Assembly: GCA_947683425.1 (NCBI GenBank)
Contig: CANTUQ010000037.1
Location: 5,968,501 to 6,032,500, forward strand
Length of the DNA: 64,000 bases
Direction: 5' to 3'
DNA from: Excoecaria cochinchinensis
Lineage: Eukaryota; Streptophyta; Magnoliopsida; Malpighiales; Euphorbiaceae
Notes under the pieces: model-generated
The model's database searches: none
What the model was told of the DNA's origin: nothing
The model's input: the letters and a program-made list of their open reading frames with translations, nothing else
In this document: in pieces, positions 32,967 through 45,288 of the stretch
Layout of the letters: the number at the start of each line of letters is the position of its first letter
Numbering within the stretch: position 1 is the stretch's first letter
Program-made: the position numbers and the translations under genes

Positions 32967-35900
32967 TAATACACAAATCGGGACATTTATTAGATTTTAG
33001 GAACATTCGTTCCTTTGTGTTAACTTAAAAAATCTGAAAGTTATTTTGTGTGATAAAAATAATAGGAGTAATTGGATCCTATTTTATTAGAATTAACTCC
33101 CTTTTGAAAATGAAAGTTTATTGGCTAAAATCAGGATATTGGTTCTATTTTATTAATAAAAATTCCAATTTTTATTATTGTAAAATACATGAGTTTCTCT
33201 AAAACAAATACATCTAAATACAATTTTGCATAAAACATACAAAATAATAAAATAAGGGAAATATAGAAATTAAAATGCAAACCAAACATTGAAAGCTCCT
33301 AATCTCTTGATTCTCCAGTTTGAACAGGAACATTACTCAAAGTGAAATAAATAAGTTTCGTGGATAACAAAAACAAGAATAAAAAATATTAGCAAATTAA
33401 ACAGAATATGATATAATAGAAATAAGCAATTAAATGAAGCAAATACAATAAACAATTCCAATTGAGGAAAAAAATTATGATTACGACAGAAAAATAATGT
33501 TTGATTAAAAATTAGAAATTAACAAAGTGGATTAATGACCAAAAGTAGAATCAAATGAAAAACAAAATTAATACTGAATATTCTATAGATTCAACTTATA
33601 TTCCATGCATGATACCAATAAATTGATTAGATTAATCTAAGTTCATGTTGATTATAATAAACAACAACAAATAAACTAATAGTAGTTTACAGTAATTACA
33701 TTGGAGAAAACAAATGAACAACACAAAGCAAGAAAAGAGAAAGAATTGGCTCTAACCCGTAAATTTACCCTCAGAGGTTTGACGTTGGCTGCAGAAGAAG
33801 AAAGGACTGATTTCCTCATCGATTGCTTGAAAAAAAGGAATAAAAAAAGCTTGAATCAAAGCTTTCTCTCACGAAAAACTAAAGTTCAAAACTCTTATTT
33901 TTAAAGAAATAAGATGATGAGAATTGAATTTTAAACACAAATAATTAATTTTTTTGGCTCAAGAACAATTTTAGAATTTCCAAAAACCTTCTTAGCTCTA
34001 AAAAATCTTCCTCTTCAGAATTTTTGTTTGCCGTTCTAATGTTCTCCCCCTCCTGTGTTCTAACTTTTTTTCTTTTTAAATTCTCTTTAAAAATTAGGTT
34101 TTAGGCATTTTTTAATCCCATTAAAAATCCATAATTATCCTTTAAAAATCAATTTTTATCATTTTGAAAATAGAAAAAAAGAATTTGAGTTTAATTCAAA
34201 TTTTAACTCAAACCACGATGATCCAGAAAAACGAAGTCCCGTAATACACAAATCGGGACATTTATTAGATTTTAAGAACATTAGTTCCCTTGTGTTAACT
34301 TAAAAAATTTGAGAGTTATTTTGTGTGATAAAAATAATAGGGATAATTGGATCCCATTTTATGAGAATTAACTCCCTTTTAAAAATGAAAGTTTATTGGC
34401 TAAAATCATGATATTGGTCCTATTTTATTAATAAAAATCCCAATTTTTATTATTGTAAGAAACATGAGTTTCTCTAAAATAAATACATCTAAATACTATT
34501 TTGCATAAAACATACAAAACAATAAAATAAGGGAAATATAGAAATTAAAATGCAAACCAAACTTTGAAAACTCCTAATCTCTTGATTCTCCAATTTTTCC
34601 AGGAACATTACTCAAAGTGAAATAAATAAGTTTGGTGGACAACAAAAACAAGAATAAAAAATATTAGCAAATTAAACAGAATATGATATAATAGAAATAA
34701 GCAATTAAATGAAGTAGATACAATAAATAATTCCAATTGAGGAAAATATTTATGATTACTACAGAAAAATAATGTTTGATAAAAAACTGGAAATTAATAA
34801 AGTGGATTAATGACCAAAAGTAGAATCAAATGAAAAACAAAATTAATACTGGATATTCTACAGATTCAACTTACATTCCATGCATGATATCAATAAATTG
34901 ATTAGATTAATCTAAGTTCATGTTGATTATAACAAACAACAACAAATAAACTAATAGTAGTTTACAGTAATTACATTGGAGAAAACAAATGAACAACACA
35001 AAGCAAGAAAAGAGAATGAATTAGCTCTAACCCGTAAATTTACCCTCAGAGGTTTGACGTTGGTTGCAAAAGAAGAAAGGACTGATTTCCTCGTCGATTG
35101 CTTGAAAAAAAGGAATAAAAAAGCTTGAATCAAAGCTTTCTCTCACGAAAAACTGAAGTTCAAAACTCTCATTTTTAAGGAAATCAGATGATGAGAATTG
35201 AATCTTAAACACAAATAATTAAATTTTTTGGCTCAAGAACAATTTTAGAATTTCCAAAAACCTTCTTAGCTCTCAAAAATCTTCCTCTTCAAAATTTTTA
35301 TTTGCCGTTCTAATGCTCTCCCCCTCTTGTGTTCTAACTTTTTTTTTCTTTTTATATTCTCTTTAAAAATTAGGTTTTAGGCATTTTTTAATCCCATTAA
35401 AATTCCCGAATTATCCTTTAAAAATCAAGTTTTATGATTTTGAAAATAGAAAAAAAAAATTGAGTTAAATTCAAATTTTAACTCAAACCACGAAAATCCA
35501 GAAAAATGAAGTCCCGTAATACACAAATCGGGACATTTATTAGATTTTAGGAACATTAGTTCCCTTGTGTTAACTTAAAAAATTTGAGAGTTATTTTGTG
35601 TGATAAAAATAATAGGGATAATTGGATCCCATTTTATGAGAATTAACTCCCTTTTGAAAATGAAAGTTTATTGGCTAAAATCAGGATATTGGTCCTATTT
35701 TATTAATAAAAATCCCAATTTTTATTATTGTAAAATACATGAGTTTCTCTAAAATAAATACATCTAAATACTATTTTGCATAAAACATACAAAACAATAA
35801 AATAAGGGAAATATAGAAATTAAAATGCAAATCAAACATTGAAAGCTCCTAATCTCTTGATTCTCCAGTTTGCCCAGGAACATTACTCAAAGTGATATAA

Positions 35901-36792
35901 ATAAGTTTGGTGTACAAAAAAACAAGAATAAAAAATATTAGCAAAATAAACAGAATATGATATAATAGAAATAAGCAATTAAATGAAGCAAATACAATAA
36001 ATAATTCCAATTGAGGAAAATATTTATGATTACTACAGAAAAATAATGTTTGATAAAAAACTGGAAATTAACAAAGATGATTAATGACCAAAAGTAGAAT
36101 CAAATGAAAAACAAAATTAATACTGGATATTCTACAGATTCAACTTACATTCCATGCATGACATCAATAAATTGATTAGATTAATCTAAGTTCATGTTGA
36201 TTATAACAAACAACAACAAATATACCAATAGTAGTTTACAGTAGTTACATTGGAGAAAATAAATGAACAACACAAAGCAAGAAAAGAGAAAGAATGCTCT
36301 AACCCGTAAATTTACCCTCAGAGGTTTGACGTTGGCTGCAAAAGAAGAAAGGACTGATTTTCTCGTTGATTGCTTGAAAAAAAGGAATAAAGAAAGCTTG
36401 AATCAAAGCTTTCTCTCACGAAAAACTGAAGTTCAAAACTCTTATTTTTAAAGAAATCAGAAGATGACAATTGAATCTTAAACACAAATAATTAATTTCT
36501 TTGCCTCAAAAACAATTTTAGAATTTCCAAAAACCTTCTTAGCTCTCAAAAATCTTCCTCTTCAGAATTTTTGTTTGCCGTTCTAATGCTCTCCCCCTCC
36601 TGTGTTCTAACTTTTTTTCTTTTTATATTCTCTTTAAAAATTAGGTTTTAGGCATTTTTTAATCCCATTAAAAATCCCTAATTATCCTTTAAAAATCAAG
36701 TTTTATCATTTTGAAAATAGAAAAAAAAAAGAATTTGAGTTTAATTCAAATTTTAACTCCAAACCACAAAAATCCAAAAAAACGAAGTCCCG
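32967..36792. repeat. three tandem 1275 bp units within solo LTR A
   Basis: Units 32967-34241, 34242-35516 and 35517-36792 each start TAATACACAAATCGGGACAT and end GAAGTCCCG. They differ by scattered substitutions and small indels only. At both inner junctions GTCCCG and CGGGAC form an inverted repeat around TAATACACAAAT. Confidence 0.92.
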
Positions 36793-37215
36793 GCAAGGTA
36801 GGAAATGCACGAGGTGCGGCCCTCATGCTGGAGGCCGCGCCTTGCGTGTGCAAGGTGCGGCCTCGCGTTGGGAGGCCACACCTCGTAGGCACAAGGCGCG
36901 AGGTACGGCCTCGTGCTGGAGGCTGTGCCTCGCGCTACGCGAGGTGTCGCCTCGCGCTGGAGGCCATGCCTCGCAAGTAAGAGGTACGGCCTTATGCTGG
37001 GGGCCGCACCGCACAGGTGCGAGGCGCAGGCGCACCCCACATGCTCGAGGTGCTGCGTCGCGCTGGAGACCGTGCCTCACGCTGGCCAGGTGAGGCCTCG
37101 CCTAGCGCCAAGCGAGGTGCGGCCTTGTAGGCCCCGCGCTGCGCGAGATGAGACCTCGCTCACGGCGGCTCGCGAGGCTGCATGCACTGCCAGCAGGTAC
37201 CGCGCGGCGGCTGGC
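36793..37215. repeat. GC-rich tandem repeat island in solo LTR A
   Basis: Degenerate units of roughly 35-40 bp built around GAGGTGCGGCCTCGCGCTGG and AGGCCGCGCCTCG, strikingly GC-rich in a sequence otherwise AT-rich. The equivalent island in solo LTR B is 43190-43470, and the T3 LTR has a shorter one. Confidence 0.85.
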
Positions 37216-37614
37216 CAAAGAAAATAATTATAAATTTTTTATTTAAAAAAACAAAAGAAGGGTTTCGACAAGAAAATCGTCACTCCTAACTTTTTTGCCT
37301 GTGAATAAGCATCATTTTCATCACTGTGTAACATTAGTCTGGACTGCCTCACGACCCGGTGTCTACACAACTGCTCAAGCCCCTTCTAGGCATGCCTATC
37401 TATCCACAGCCTAGACTGACTAGCAGGCACTCTGATAACTCAAATTCTCAAGTAATCCAATAGAAAACATATCAATTGATATCTCATCAGAATTTATTCC
37501 ATTTCGTAGCAATTTAGTCATATATCATCTTTATATAATAATTAAACAGATAATTTAGGTTTTCAAGTAAAAGCTGAACGTACAAAACAGAGTAAAAATA
37601 AAGATACAAAATGC

Positions 37615-38090
37615 TAAAAATAGAGGTTACAGGGCGGTAACACTTTCTTGCCCACTGTGTAAATAGAATGAAATTTTTTTCCAAAACAGAAGCTATTTAC
37701 ACGACAGTAAGAAATTCTTACATGGCGGTAAGAAATTTCTGACAACCGTGTAAACTAGCAAAGTAAAAGATGTTAAATATAATGCAATTACACGGCGGTA
37801 AGATTATTTTACACGACGGTCAAACTTACCACACGGCTGTAAGAAATACCATTACCACCGTGTAAAACAATTTGTAAGCCAAAAACCAGTCCTGAATGCT
37901 TTTACAGAGCGGTAAGGAAAATCCTGACCACCGTGTAAAACCAAAAATTGATAAATTTCTCATCTAAAATACATTTACACGGCAATAAGAAAATCCTGAC
38001 CGCTGTGTAAAACCAAAAACTGGTAAAATTAAACCTCCAGAATTCGATTACATGGCGGTAAGATAAACTTGACCACCGTATAACTAGAAA
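37615..38090. repeat. TTACACGGCGGTAA inverted-repeat array in T2 3' LTR
   Basis: At least seven degenerate pairs of TTACACGGCGGTAAGA and its counterpart TGACCACCGTGTAA alternate over ~470 bp. The same array is in the 5' LTR at 47595-48035. Confidence 0.75.
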
Positions 38091-39192
38091 AATGCAGAAA
38101 TTAAATTCTGCAGATTTCCAAGTTTGCTTGCCAAACCACCCTCACCCAAAGAGTAACATTTCAAGCCTTAACTCCCTTCATAAAAATTGCTCAACAACAC
38201 TTTGATTTCATCTAAATACATTAATCACACAAATTGAATTTCAATTCAAAGATCAACTACTTAACTCATAATCTATTCTAATGCAAGAATATATTGTATT
38301 TACCAACTTCATTCAACCATCTAATAAATATGTTTAACTAACCATTGCAATTATAAATATATAAAAGTAAAAACCCGTTCCTTAAACCTCAACAACCCCA
38401 GTTGAAGTTAGACAATAGAAACTCATTAAACATACCAAAATAAAATTCAACACTTTAGTTTCCTCATCCAAACCATTATTTTAGCAACCTAATAACCCTT
38501 TTTCCAGATTTTTTATTTATTCCATTTAAACCGATTCTTGCTTGGAAGTACAAAATTACAGAGATGAATCTCAAAACCTGAATGAAGTCACTTTCTCAAA
38601 TTCTTCAGCTTAATCCACTGCTACCTTCTCTTTCCCTTTCTTCTTCTCAGCTTCTTCCACTAACATACACCTACAATTTTCCATTATCTTCCACAATTTT
38701 TCAACCAGGAATTCGTTTACAAAACTAGAAAATGAAGAAATGGAAGAAAGAGAAATCAAACTCACTAAATTAACTTGAATCCAGTTTCTAAATAAATATT
38801 AATCCCCCAAGTAGATTTCATATAAGAAAGTTAACAAAAGGGTAAGAGGATTTCCAGTAATTTGTTGAACAAAGCCACTAAAAATGGCTTAAAATGTAGA
38901 ATCCCACTTTGCTACGTATCCCTCTTCTGATTTGCATGTGTATATATATGAGTTAAACAATTCTCACTTTTAATCCTCTAATTACTTCATAATCCTCTTA
39001 TTAACATGATCTCTAACTTTCTTTATTCAATTATACCCTTAATCTAGATTATGTGCTAAATTCTCAATTTAGCAATTACTAATCAACCAATTAAATGAAA
39101 TGCATTTCCAATTATGCCCCTCTTCACATATTTAAATTATAATCATACTTCCTTAACCACCCTAATTATGCAAAATGCTACTAGGGTAGGTT

Positions 39193-40738
39193 TCAGGGCA
39201 TTACATTTCTCTCCCCTTTAAAGATTTTGTCCTCGAAATTTATACCTGATTTAAACAACTGAGGATACTGAGCTCTCATAGTTGCCTCTGGTTCTAAGGT
39301 TGCCTCTTCAATACCATGATGTTGCCATAACACTTTCACAAGAGGAATCTATTTATTCCTTAGCTGCTTAACTTCTTTAGCCAAAATAGCCTTTGATTCT
39401 TCATTATAAGAAAAATTTGACTGCACTTGAATATCGTGAATCGGAAGCCCATGAGATTCATCAGACCGATATGTTCGAAGCATAGAAACATAAACCACAT
39501 CATGTAACTTAGCTAACTCCAGAGGTAAAGCCAATCTATATGCAACTGGTCTAATTCTTTTCAAGATTTCATAAGGACTAATAAATCTCAGACTCAACTC
39601 CCCTCTTTTGCTAAACCAAAGTACTTTCCTCCAAGGTGATATTTTTAGAAATACCTTATCACCAACTGCATATTCTATATCTTTCCTTTTCAGGTTAGCA
39701 TAAGACTTTTGCCGGTCACTTGTAGCTTTTAATCTCTGTTTGATAATCTGAACCTTTTCTTCCGTTTCGTTTACTAGTTTAGGTCCAATTACCTGATCTT
39801 CATTCAATTCAGTCTAGCACATTAGAGTTCTACATTTTTTGCCATATAGAGCCTCATATGGAGCCATGCTAATACTGGTTTGATAACTATTGTTATAGGC
39901 AAATTTCATTAATGAAAGATACATATCCCAACTACCAGGGAAGTCTATAACACATCCACGAAGGAAATCCTCTAAGATCTGAATCACCCTTTTTGACTGC
40001 CCATCTGTCCATGGATGAAAAACTGTACTAAAACTAAGTCGAGTACCCAAAGTTGCTTGCAAAGTTGCAAAGTTTTCCAAAATCTGGAAGTAAATTGAGG
40101 ATCCCGATTGGATATAATAGACAACGGTACTTCATACAATCGAACAATTTTAGATACATACAATTCAGCCAGTTTATCCATCGAGTAATTAGGTCGAACC
40201 GATTCAAAATGGGCAGAATTTGCAAGCCAATCAACTACTACCCAAACTGCATCATGCTTTTTCTAAGTGAAGGGCAAACCAGTAACAAAATCCATAGTAG
40301 TATTATCCCACTTCCATTATGGAATTGGAATTGGAATGGGATTCAACAAACCAGATGTAACTTGATGTTCATCTTTCACTTACTGATATAATACACATTT
40401 AGAAACATAGTCCACCACATCTCTCTTCATACCAGACCACCAATAAAATTATTTCAAATCTTGGTATATTTTGTTACCCCATAATGTATAGTAAACACAA
40501 TATTATGGGCCTCATGCAATAATTTTTTCCTTAATTTATCAACTGCAGGTACACATAATTTATCCTTATAATACAAACTTACATCTTCTTTCACAGAATA
40601 GTCAGTCTGTTTCCCTTCTTTAATAGCTTGCACAGCTTGTTGCAACTTATCATCACTTTTCTGAGCATCAATTAAAGCTTGTTTCAAATCAGGCTTTGCT
40701 TTCAATTGAGCTATCAAAGCTCCATCTAATACAAATCT
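39193..40738 (-). pseudogene. integrase with C-terminal chromodomain (T2)
   Basis: Minus strand. N-terminal HHCC region: LLHEAHNIVFTIHYG, then YWWSGMKRDVVDYVSKCVLY, where the last Cys has become Tyr. The core keeps SIISNRDPQFTSRFWK, with Asn at the usual second catalytic Asp, and TDGQSKRVIQILEDFLR, with Lys at the catalytic Glu. The 152-codon frame 39349-39807 holds the C-terminal DNA-binding part (VGDKVFLKISP, LAKLHDVVYVSMLR). After a TAG at 39349 the frame continues IPLVKVLWQHHGIEEATLEP, the chromodomain, to a stop at 39193, 13 bp inside the LTR. Chromodomains steer integration to heterochromatin. Frameshifts and altered residues show it is dead. Confidence 0.85.
39206..39220 (-). promoter_or_regulatory. 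polypurine tract of T2
   Basis: On the minus strand AAAGGGGAGAGAAA directly precedes the 3' LTR start TGTAATG. Confidence 0.8.
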
Positions 40739-41099
40739 CTACCTACTGTGTTGTAATGACAAAGCAGCAACAGTCTTTCCACTTAAAGCATCTGCTACCA
40801 CATTGGTTTTACACGGATGATAATCAATTATGCAATCATAATCTTTGAACAATTCTAGCCAATGCCGCTGTTTTAAGTTAAGTTCTATCTGAGTAAGCAA
40901 ATCCTTAAGACTCTTATGATCAGTGAAGATTTTACATTTCTCACCATATAAATAATGCGGCCAAATCTTCAATGCAAATACCACCACTGCTAACTCCAGG
41001 TCATGAGTAGGATAGTTTTGTTCATGTGGTTTTAATTGCCTTGAAGCATGCATTAAAACACAATCCAAACCAACTCTGGAAGCATCACTATACATAGTA
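40739..41099 (-). pseudogene. RNase H (T2)
   Basis: Reads MYSDASRVGLDCVLMHASRQ, HEQNYPTHDLELAVVVFALK and ADALSGKT: the Ty3-type RNase H with YSDAS, E-NYP-HDLE and ADALS motifs. It joins the RT frame 43722-44055, which ends TSRKEYM; solo LTR B was inserted exactly at this join. Confidence 0.85.
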
Positions 41100-42344
41100 T
41101 ATTATGAGGCGCGCTGAACTAGGGAGGCCCTCTTATGGCTCGCTTTTAGGGCTTGAGGGATTGGTTCGCATCATTTGATCTTGGGTAATATGAGACATTT
41201 TGGAATCCCCACCCAATAAAATATTGGGGAAGTTCATCTAGCCTCATGAAACCTTTAGGCACCTTTGAGGTATTTTAGAGTCGCCACCCAATTTACAAGA
41301 AATTGGGAAAGGTCATCTAACCTCTATGGTCTAAATCAGAGAGTGGTTCGGAACTCCACTCTTATTTATGCCTTGGTTAATTTTAAATAATTTTTTAGAT
41401 TAGAAAATTCCATCTCTCATCTCACATTATTAAAGGGATTTATTAAAGGCGCATTTCAAGCATCAAGAAAGCGATAAATGAAAGCTATAAATAAAGCGGT
41501 AAACACACAAATTCACGCCATTTACAAAGGAGAAATTGGGACAAACACAATCCCCCAAATGAAAAGAAAAGCTAAACAAAATTAAAATGGAAATTGGGAC
41601 ATAATACAATCCCCAAATTAAAGAAAGCTAAATAAAATTGCCCCAAAAATAATTAATTACAAGGGCCCACAAGATATATATAAACATAAAGTTAAACAAT
41701 CAAGCAAAATTAATCAAAAGAGGAGACATACATAAATCGGGATGTTTATTTGGTTTGGGAGCATTAGTTCCTTCATGCTCACTTAAAGAGGGATCGAAGA
41801 GTTATTTCAACTATTAGCTTGAAAACCAAGATGAGTGATCCCATTTTTAGAAAGTTTAACTCTTCGTTTTATTTCGTGATATTTTTACGTTCATTGGATA
41901 AAATTAACGACATTGGTCCTAATTTATTAATAAAATCCCAATTTAGTCGTAAAAATATTTTTGTAATTTTTTAACTGACACGCGTATGAAATAAAACTAT
42001 TTGATTTGCAAATAAATACAATTACATAAACAAGGGAGGTAGGTAAGGTCTCACCCAAGTGATGTATCCTCCTATGCGTCGTGACCCCTTCATTTGGTCA
42101 CGAAGGTGCTCACACAAATAAGATCACATTTTAACCCCAAACAATAAAAACAATAATAAGAAATGTTAGTAATAATTATAAAATTAACCATATAAACATA
42201 AAAACAAGATAAATGCAAAAGATGTTTAATATACATGTGAGAAGTGAAATGGGTTAGATTAGACATGTGAGTTTAAAGTATAAATCGTGCACATGTAAAA
42301 AGGTTCAATGGATCATGCAAAATTAACTATACAAATGACATAAA

Positions 42345-42560
42345 CATAAACATCATCATCATCATCATCATCATCGTAATAATAATAATAGTAATAATAA
42401 TAATAATGATGATGATGATGATGATGATAATGATAGAAACAACGTTGATAAATATAATAACAATAATAATGATAATAACAATACTAATAATAATAGTCAT
42501 AATAATAAGAATAATAAAAGTAAATAACAATAGTAATAATAATATCAACATGCAAAAATA
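42345..42560. repeat. ATC/ATA trinucleotide repeat zone
   Basis: CATCATCATC, TAATAATAAT and GATGATGATG runs. The T3 5' LTR has a homologous ATT-rich zone at 60040-60260. Confidence 0.9.
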
Positions 42561-43189
42561 GTAACACTAAGAATAAAATAAGAATAAATGATAATCATAA
42601 TGATAATAATAACAACAATAAAGATAACTTGAACGGTAATGATAACAATATTTAACAACGATAATGACAAATAAAATGAAATGAGATGGTGAAAATGGGT
42701 CCAAAAATTTTTACCTTCAGATTTGATAATATAAAAGTAAGATGTTTGAATCCAACTCCCCTTATCAAAGTTCAAAACAGATTTGAAGTAACTCAAACAC
42801 TCAAAAAAATAAAATGAAAACCAAAAGATTTTTTACTTTTATTTGATAATAAACTCAAGGTAAGGGAATTGATTTCCCTATCTCAAGCTAAGCTCAAACT
42901 CAAAATCACTTTTCTGGATTCCATAAGATCAAAGGAAGAAATTTCACTTTTTTAAACGATTTTTCTTTAGAACACTCTCTCATTTTTTTTCCCTTCTAAA
43001 AAACCCCATTTTTCTTTTCTTTTCCTTCTCCTTTATTTTCCCTGTTCTTCTCAAAAAGGGAAAGGAAAAAAACCCCTTTCTATGCCTCTCCCCCAAAAAC
43101 CCCTGAAACTTGAAAGAAACAGTTCCCAAAAATCTCTGAAAAATTAGATTTCGCCGGTGGGAAAGGGACAGGAGGGAGCCTGCCCGCGA

Positions 43190-43470
43190 GTGGGTAGCCG
43201 CAGCTCGTGGGCCTAGGTGCGAGCGCACCCCGCATGCGCGAGGTGTGGCCTCGCGCTGGAGGCTACACCTCACATGCGTGAGGTGCGGCCTTGCACTGGA
43301 GGCCGTGCCTCGCATGCGTGAGGTGCGGCCTCACGCGGGAGGCCGCGCCTTGTGCTGCATGAGGTGAGGCCCTACACGCAGGTGCCTCGCCTTGCGCTCG
43401 CCCGCACGTAGGCGCCACGCCTTGGGCGCGCCCTCACACAGGTGCTGCGCGAGGCACATGCTGCTTCAGC
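43190..43470. repeat. GC-rich repeat island in solo LTR B
   Basis: Units such as GCGTGAGGTGCGGCCT and GCGCTGGAGGC recur. Homologous to the island in LTR A. Confidence 0.85.
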
Positions 43471-43721
43471 GTCAAGCCACTGAAAGCCCTAAAAAATAAA
43501 ATAAAATAAAAATAAATAAAACAAATAAGAGAAAATAGATAATAAAAATGATGAACATAGCAAAAACCAAAGTAAATATAAAATTCAAAAGCATTATGGT
43601 ACAAATATAAGAACTTGACAAGGGCAAGTGATCGATTCTCACTTTATTGCCGAAAAATCGGTCCTTACTTTCATCATTGGATAATCCTGATCTTGAACCA
43701 TCTCAGGACCCGGTGTTTACA

Positions 43722-44640
43722 TATATTCCTTCCTCGAAGTGGGTTGGGTTAACACTGGAGCTTCAGTAAGCATCTTCTTCAACTGGCCAAAACTAGCCTT
43801 ACATCTATCACTCCATTCAAACTTGCAATTCTTCTGAAGCAATTTTGTCAATGGTGCAGCTATTATAGAAAATCCCTTAACAAATCTCCGATAATACCAA
43901 CCCAAACCTAAAAAACTTCTTACTTCAGTCACATTTCTAAGCGATTTCCAATTAACAATAGCTTTAATCTTTACTGGATCTACCCGAATACCTTCTGATG
44001 AAACAATGTGTCTCAAAAATGACATTTCCTTAAGCCTAAGGTCACATTTGCTCAACTTAGCATCTAACTGTTTATCTCTTAGAATTTACAACACAATTCT
44101 CAAATGCTCAGTATGCTCCCGTTCATTCTTGGAATAAACTAGAATATCATCTATAAACACAATAACAAATTGATCTAGATAAGGGTGAAACACCCTATTC
44201 ATCAAATCCATAAAAGCTGTAGGTGCATTGGTTAACCAAATGGCATCACCAAGAATTCATAATGACCATACCGGGTCTTAAATCTTGTTTTAGGAACATC
44301 AACTTCCTTATCCCCAAGCTGATAAAAACCAGATCTCAAGTCAATTTTTAAAAATACTCTGGCACATTTGAATTGATTAAACAAATCCTCTATCCTTGGA
44401 AAGGCATAATTATTATTCATAGTAACCTTATTAATCTGACGGTAATCAATACAGATTCTCAAGGTACTGCCCTTTTTCTTCACAAAGAGGACTAGTGCTC
44501 CCACTGGGCCGAATGAAACCATTTCCTAAAAGATCTTGCAACTGCACTTTTAATTCTTTTAATTCTGTTGGAGCCATTTTGTAAGGTGCTTTTGAGATAA
44601 GATTTGTCCTAGATAATACTTCAATTGACAACTCAACTTC
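43722..44640 (-). pseudogene. reverse transcriptase (T2)
   Basis: Minus-strand frames give APYKMAPTELKELKVQLQDL, LVLFVKKKGSTLRICIDYRQ, RVFLKIDLRSGFYQL, then after a frameshift near 44232 the catalytic FVIVFIDDILVYSK (about 44135-44180), with both Asp intact, then KCDLRLKEMSFLRHIVSSEG, VRSFLGLGWYYRRFVKGFS and APLTKLL. This is a chromovirus RT with thumb and connection. One stop after HLRIVL and at least two frameshifts inactivate it. Confidence 0.88.
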
Positions 44641-44727
44641 TCTCCCCGGTGGTAAACCTAGCAGTTCTTCTAGAAATACATTAGAGAATTCATTAACTAT
44701 TGGAATATCTTGTAAGCTAACATGTTC

Positions 44728-45190
44728 CTATTTTGAATCAAGTACCATAGCCAAGAAAGCTTCACATCTTTTCCTAAGAAAATGTCTAGCTTGCATGGCA
44801 GAAATTACATTCGTTAAAGAACCAAATCGCATACCATGAATTATTGTTTCTGACTGATTAAAACCCTTAAGCACAATTGTCTTAAACCCACAATCAACCA
44901 CAACTTGATGTTTAGATAACCAGTCCATACCCAAAATCATATCAAATTCATGGAATGGTAACTCAATTAAATCAGCAGCAAATTCTTTTCTATGTATCAT
45001 AATTGGGCAATCTTTAAACATACGATTCACAAAAATTCTCTACCTTAGAGGACTAATCACATGTATATCATAAGACAAATGATCTACAGATAACATCTTA
45101 TTAGACAAAGCCCCAGTGCAAACTTATGAATGAGTGGAACTCGGATCAATCAAAGTATGCATATCATAATTAAATGAAGAGAAAGTACCT
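44728..45190 (-). pseudogene. retropepsin (T2)
   Basis: The frame near 45160 reads HTLIDPSSTHS, the chromovirus active site (family D-P/S/T-G), with Ser in place of Gly. Downstream NRMFKDCPI--- then LPFHEFDMILGMDWLSKHQV is the conserved second half. Stops at about 45041 and 45125 break it. Confidence 0.75.
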
Positions 45191-45288
45191 GTTATAACTT
45201 CAGGGGCATCTTGTTCCTCACATGCCTTCATTGCATAAGCTCGAACTGGAGCAACAAGAGGTCTTTCCATTGTTTTAGAAATTGAACT

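Larger units (their letters stand above)
32414..37367 (-). mobile_element. solo LTR A of the T3 (Ogre/Tat-like) family with internal triplication
   Basis: Begins TGTGATGCGCGCGGCC and ends CCGGTGTCTACA on the plus strand; the minus strand thus starts TGTAGACACCGGGTCGTGAG, as does the T3 5' LTR (TGTATACACCGGATCACGAG). It sits in the T2 3' LTR with cagct/caact flanks. The normal LTR of this family is 2.4-2.9 kb; this one is 4954 bp because a 1275 bp segment is present three times. No internal retrotransposon sequence is present. Confidence 0.85.
31565..39205 (-). mobile_element. 3' LTR of T2 (interrupted)
   Basis: Two parts, 31565-32413 and 37368-39205, match the intact 5' LTR 46507-49161 colinearly; together ~2.69 kb. 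Between them lies the 4954 bp solo LTR, with cagct/caact at its junctions. Contains GCATTCCCGAAGGAATG-type hairpins (32250-32400), the GGCATGCCTATCTATCCACA box (37390) and the TTACACGGCGGTAA array (37620-38090). Confidence 0.88.
41100..43721 (-). mobile_element. solo LTR B of the T3 (Ogre/Tat-like) family
   Basis: 2622 bp, plus-strand ends TATTATGAGGCGCGC and ACCCGGTGTTTACA; the minus strand starts TGTAAACACCGGGTCCTGAG like LTR A and the T3 LTR. It splits the T2 RT/RNase H frame between KEY and YSDAS. Flanks tagta/tatat are a poorly kept duplication. It contains a trinucleotide repeat zone (42345-42560), a GC-rich island (43190-43470) and the conserved block CACCCAATTTACAAGAAATT (about 41287-41306). 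Confidence 0.85.

Noticed and set aside
33701..36451. Repeated 62-67 codon ORF (TRKFTLRGLTLAA motif) recurring in the 1275 bp units
   Set aside because: Recurs only because the units are recent duplicates; antisense to the LTR, no domain, not open equally in all three.
36753..37227. Several overlapping Arg/Ala/Pro-rich ORFs on both strands
   Set aside because: Caused by the GC-rich tandem island; no stop codons expected by composition.
37615..38090. Regular repeats that could be mistaken for a CRISPR array
   Set aside because: Units alternate orientation, are degenerate, and lie in both LTRs of a plant retrotransposon.
42327..42551. Isoleucine-rich ORF
   Set aside because: Pure translation of ATC/ATA triplet repeats.
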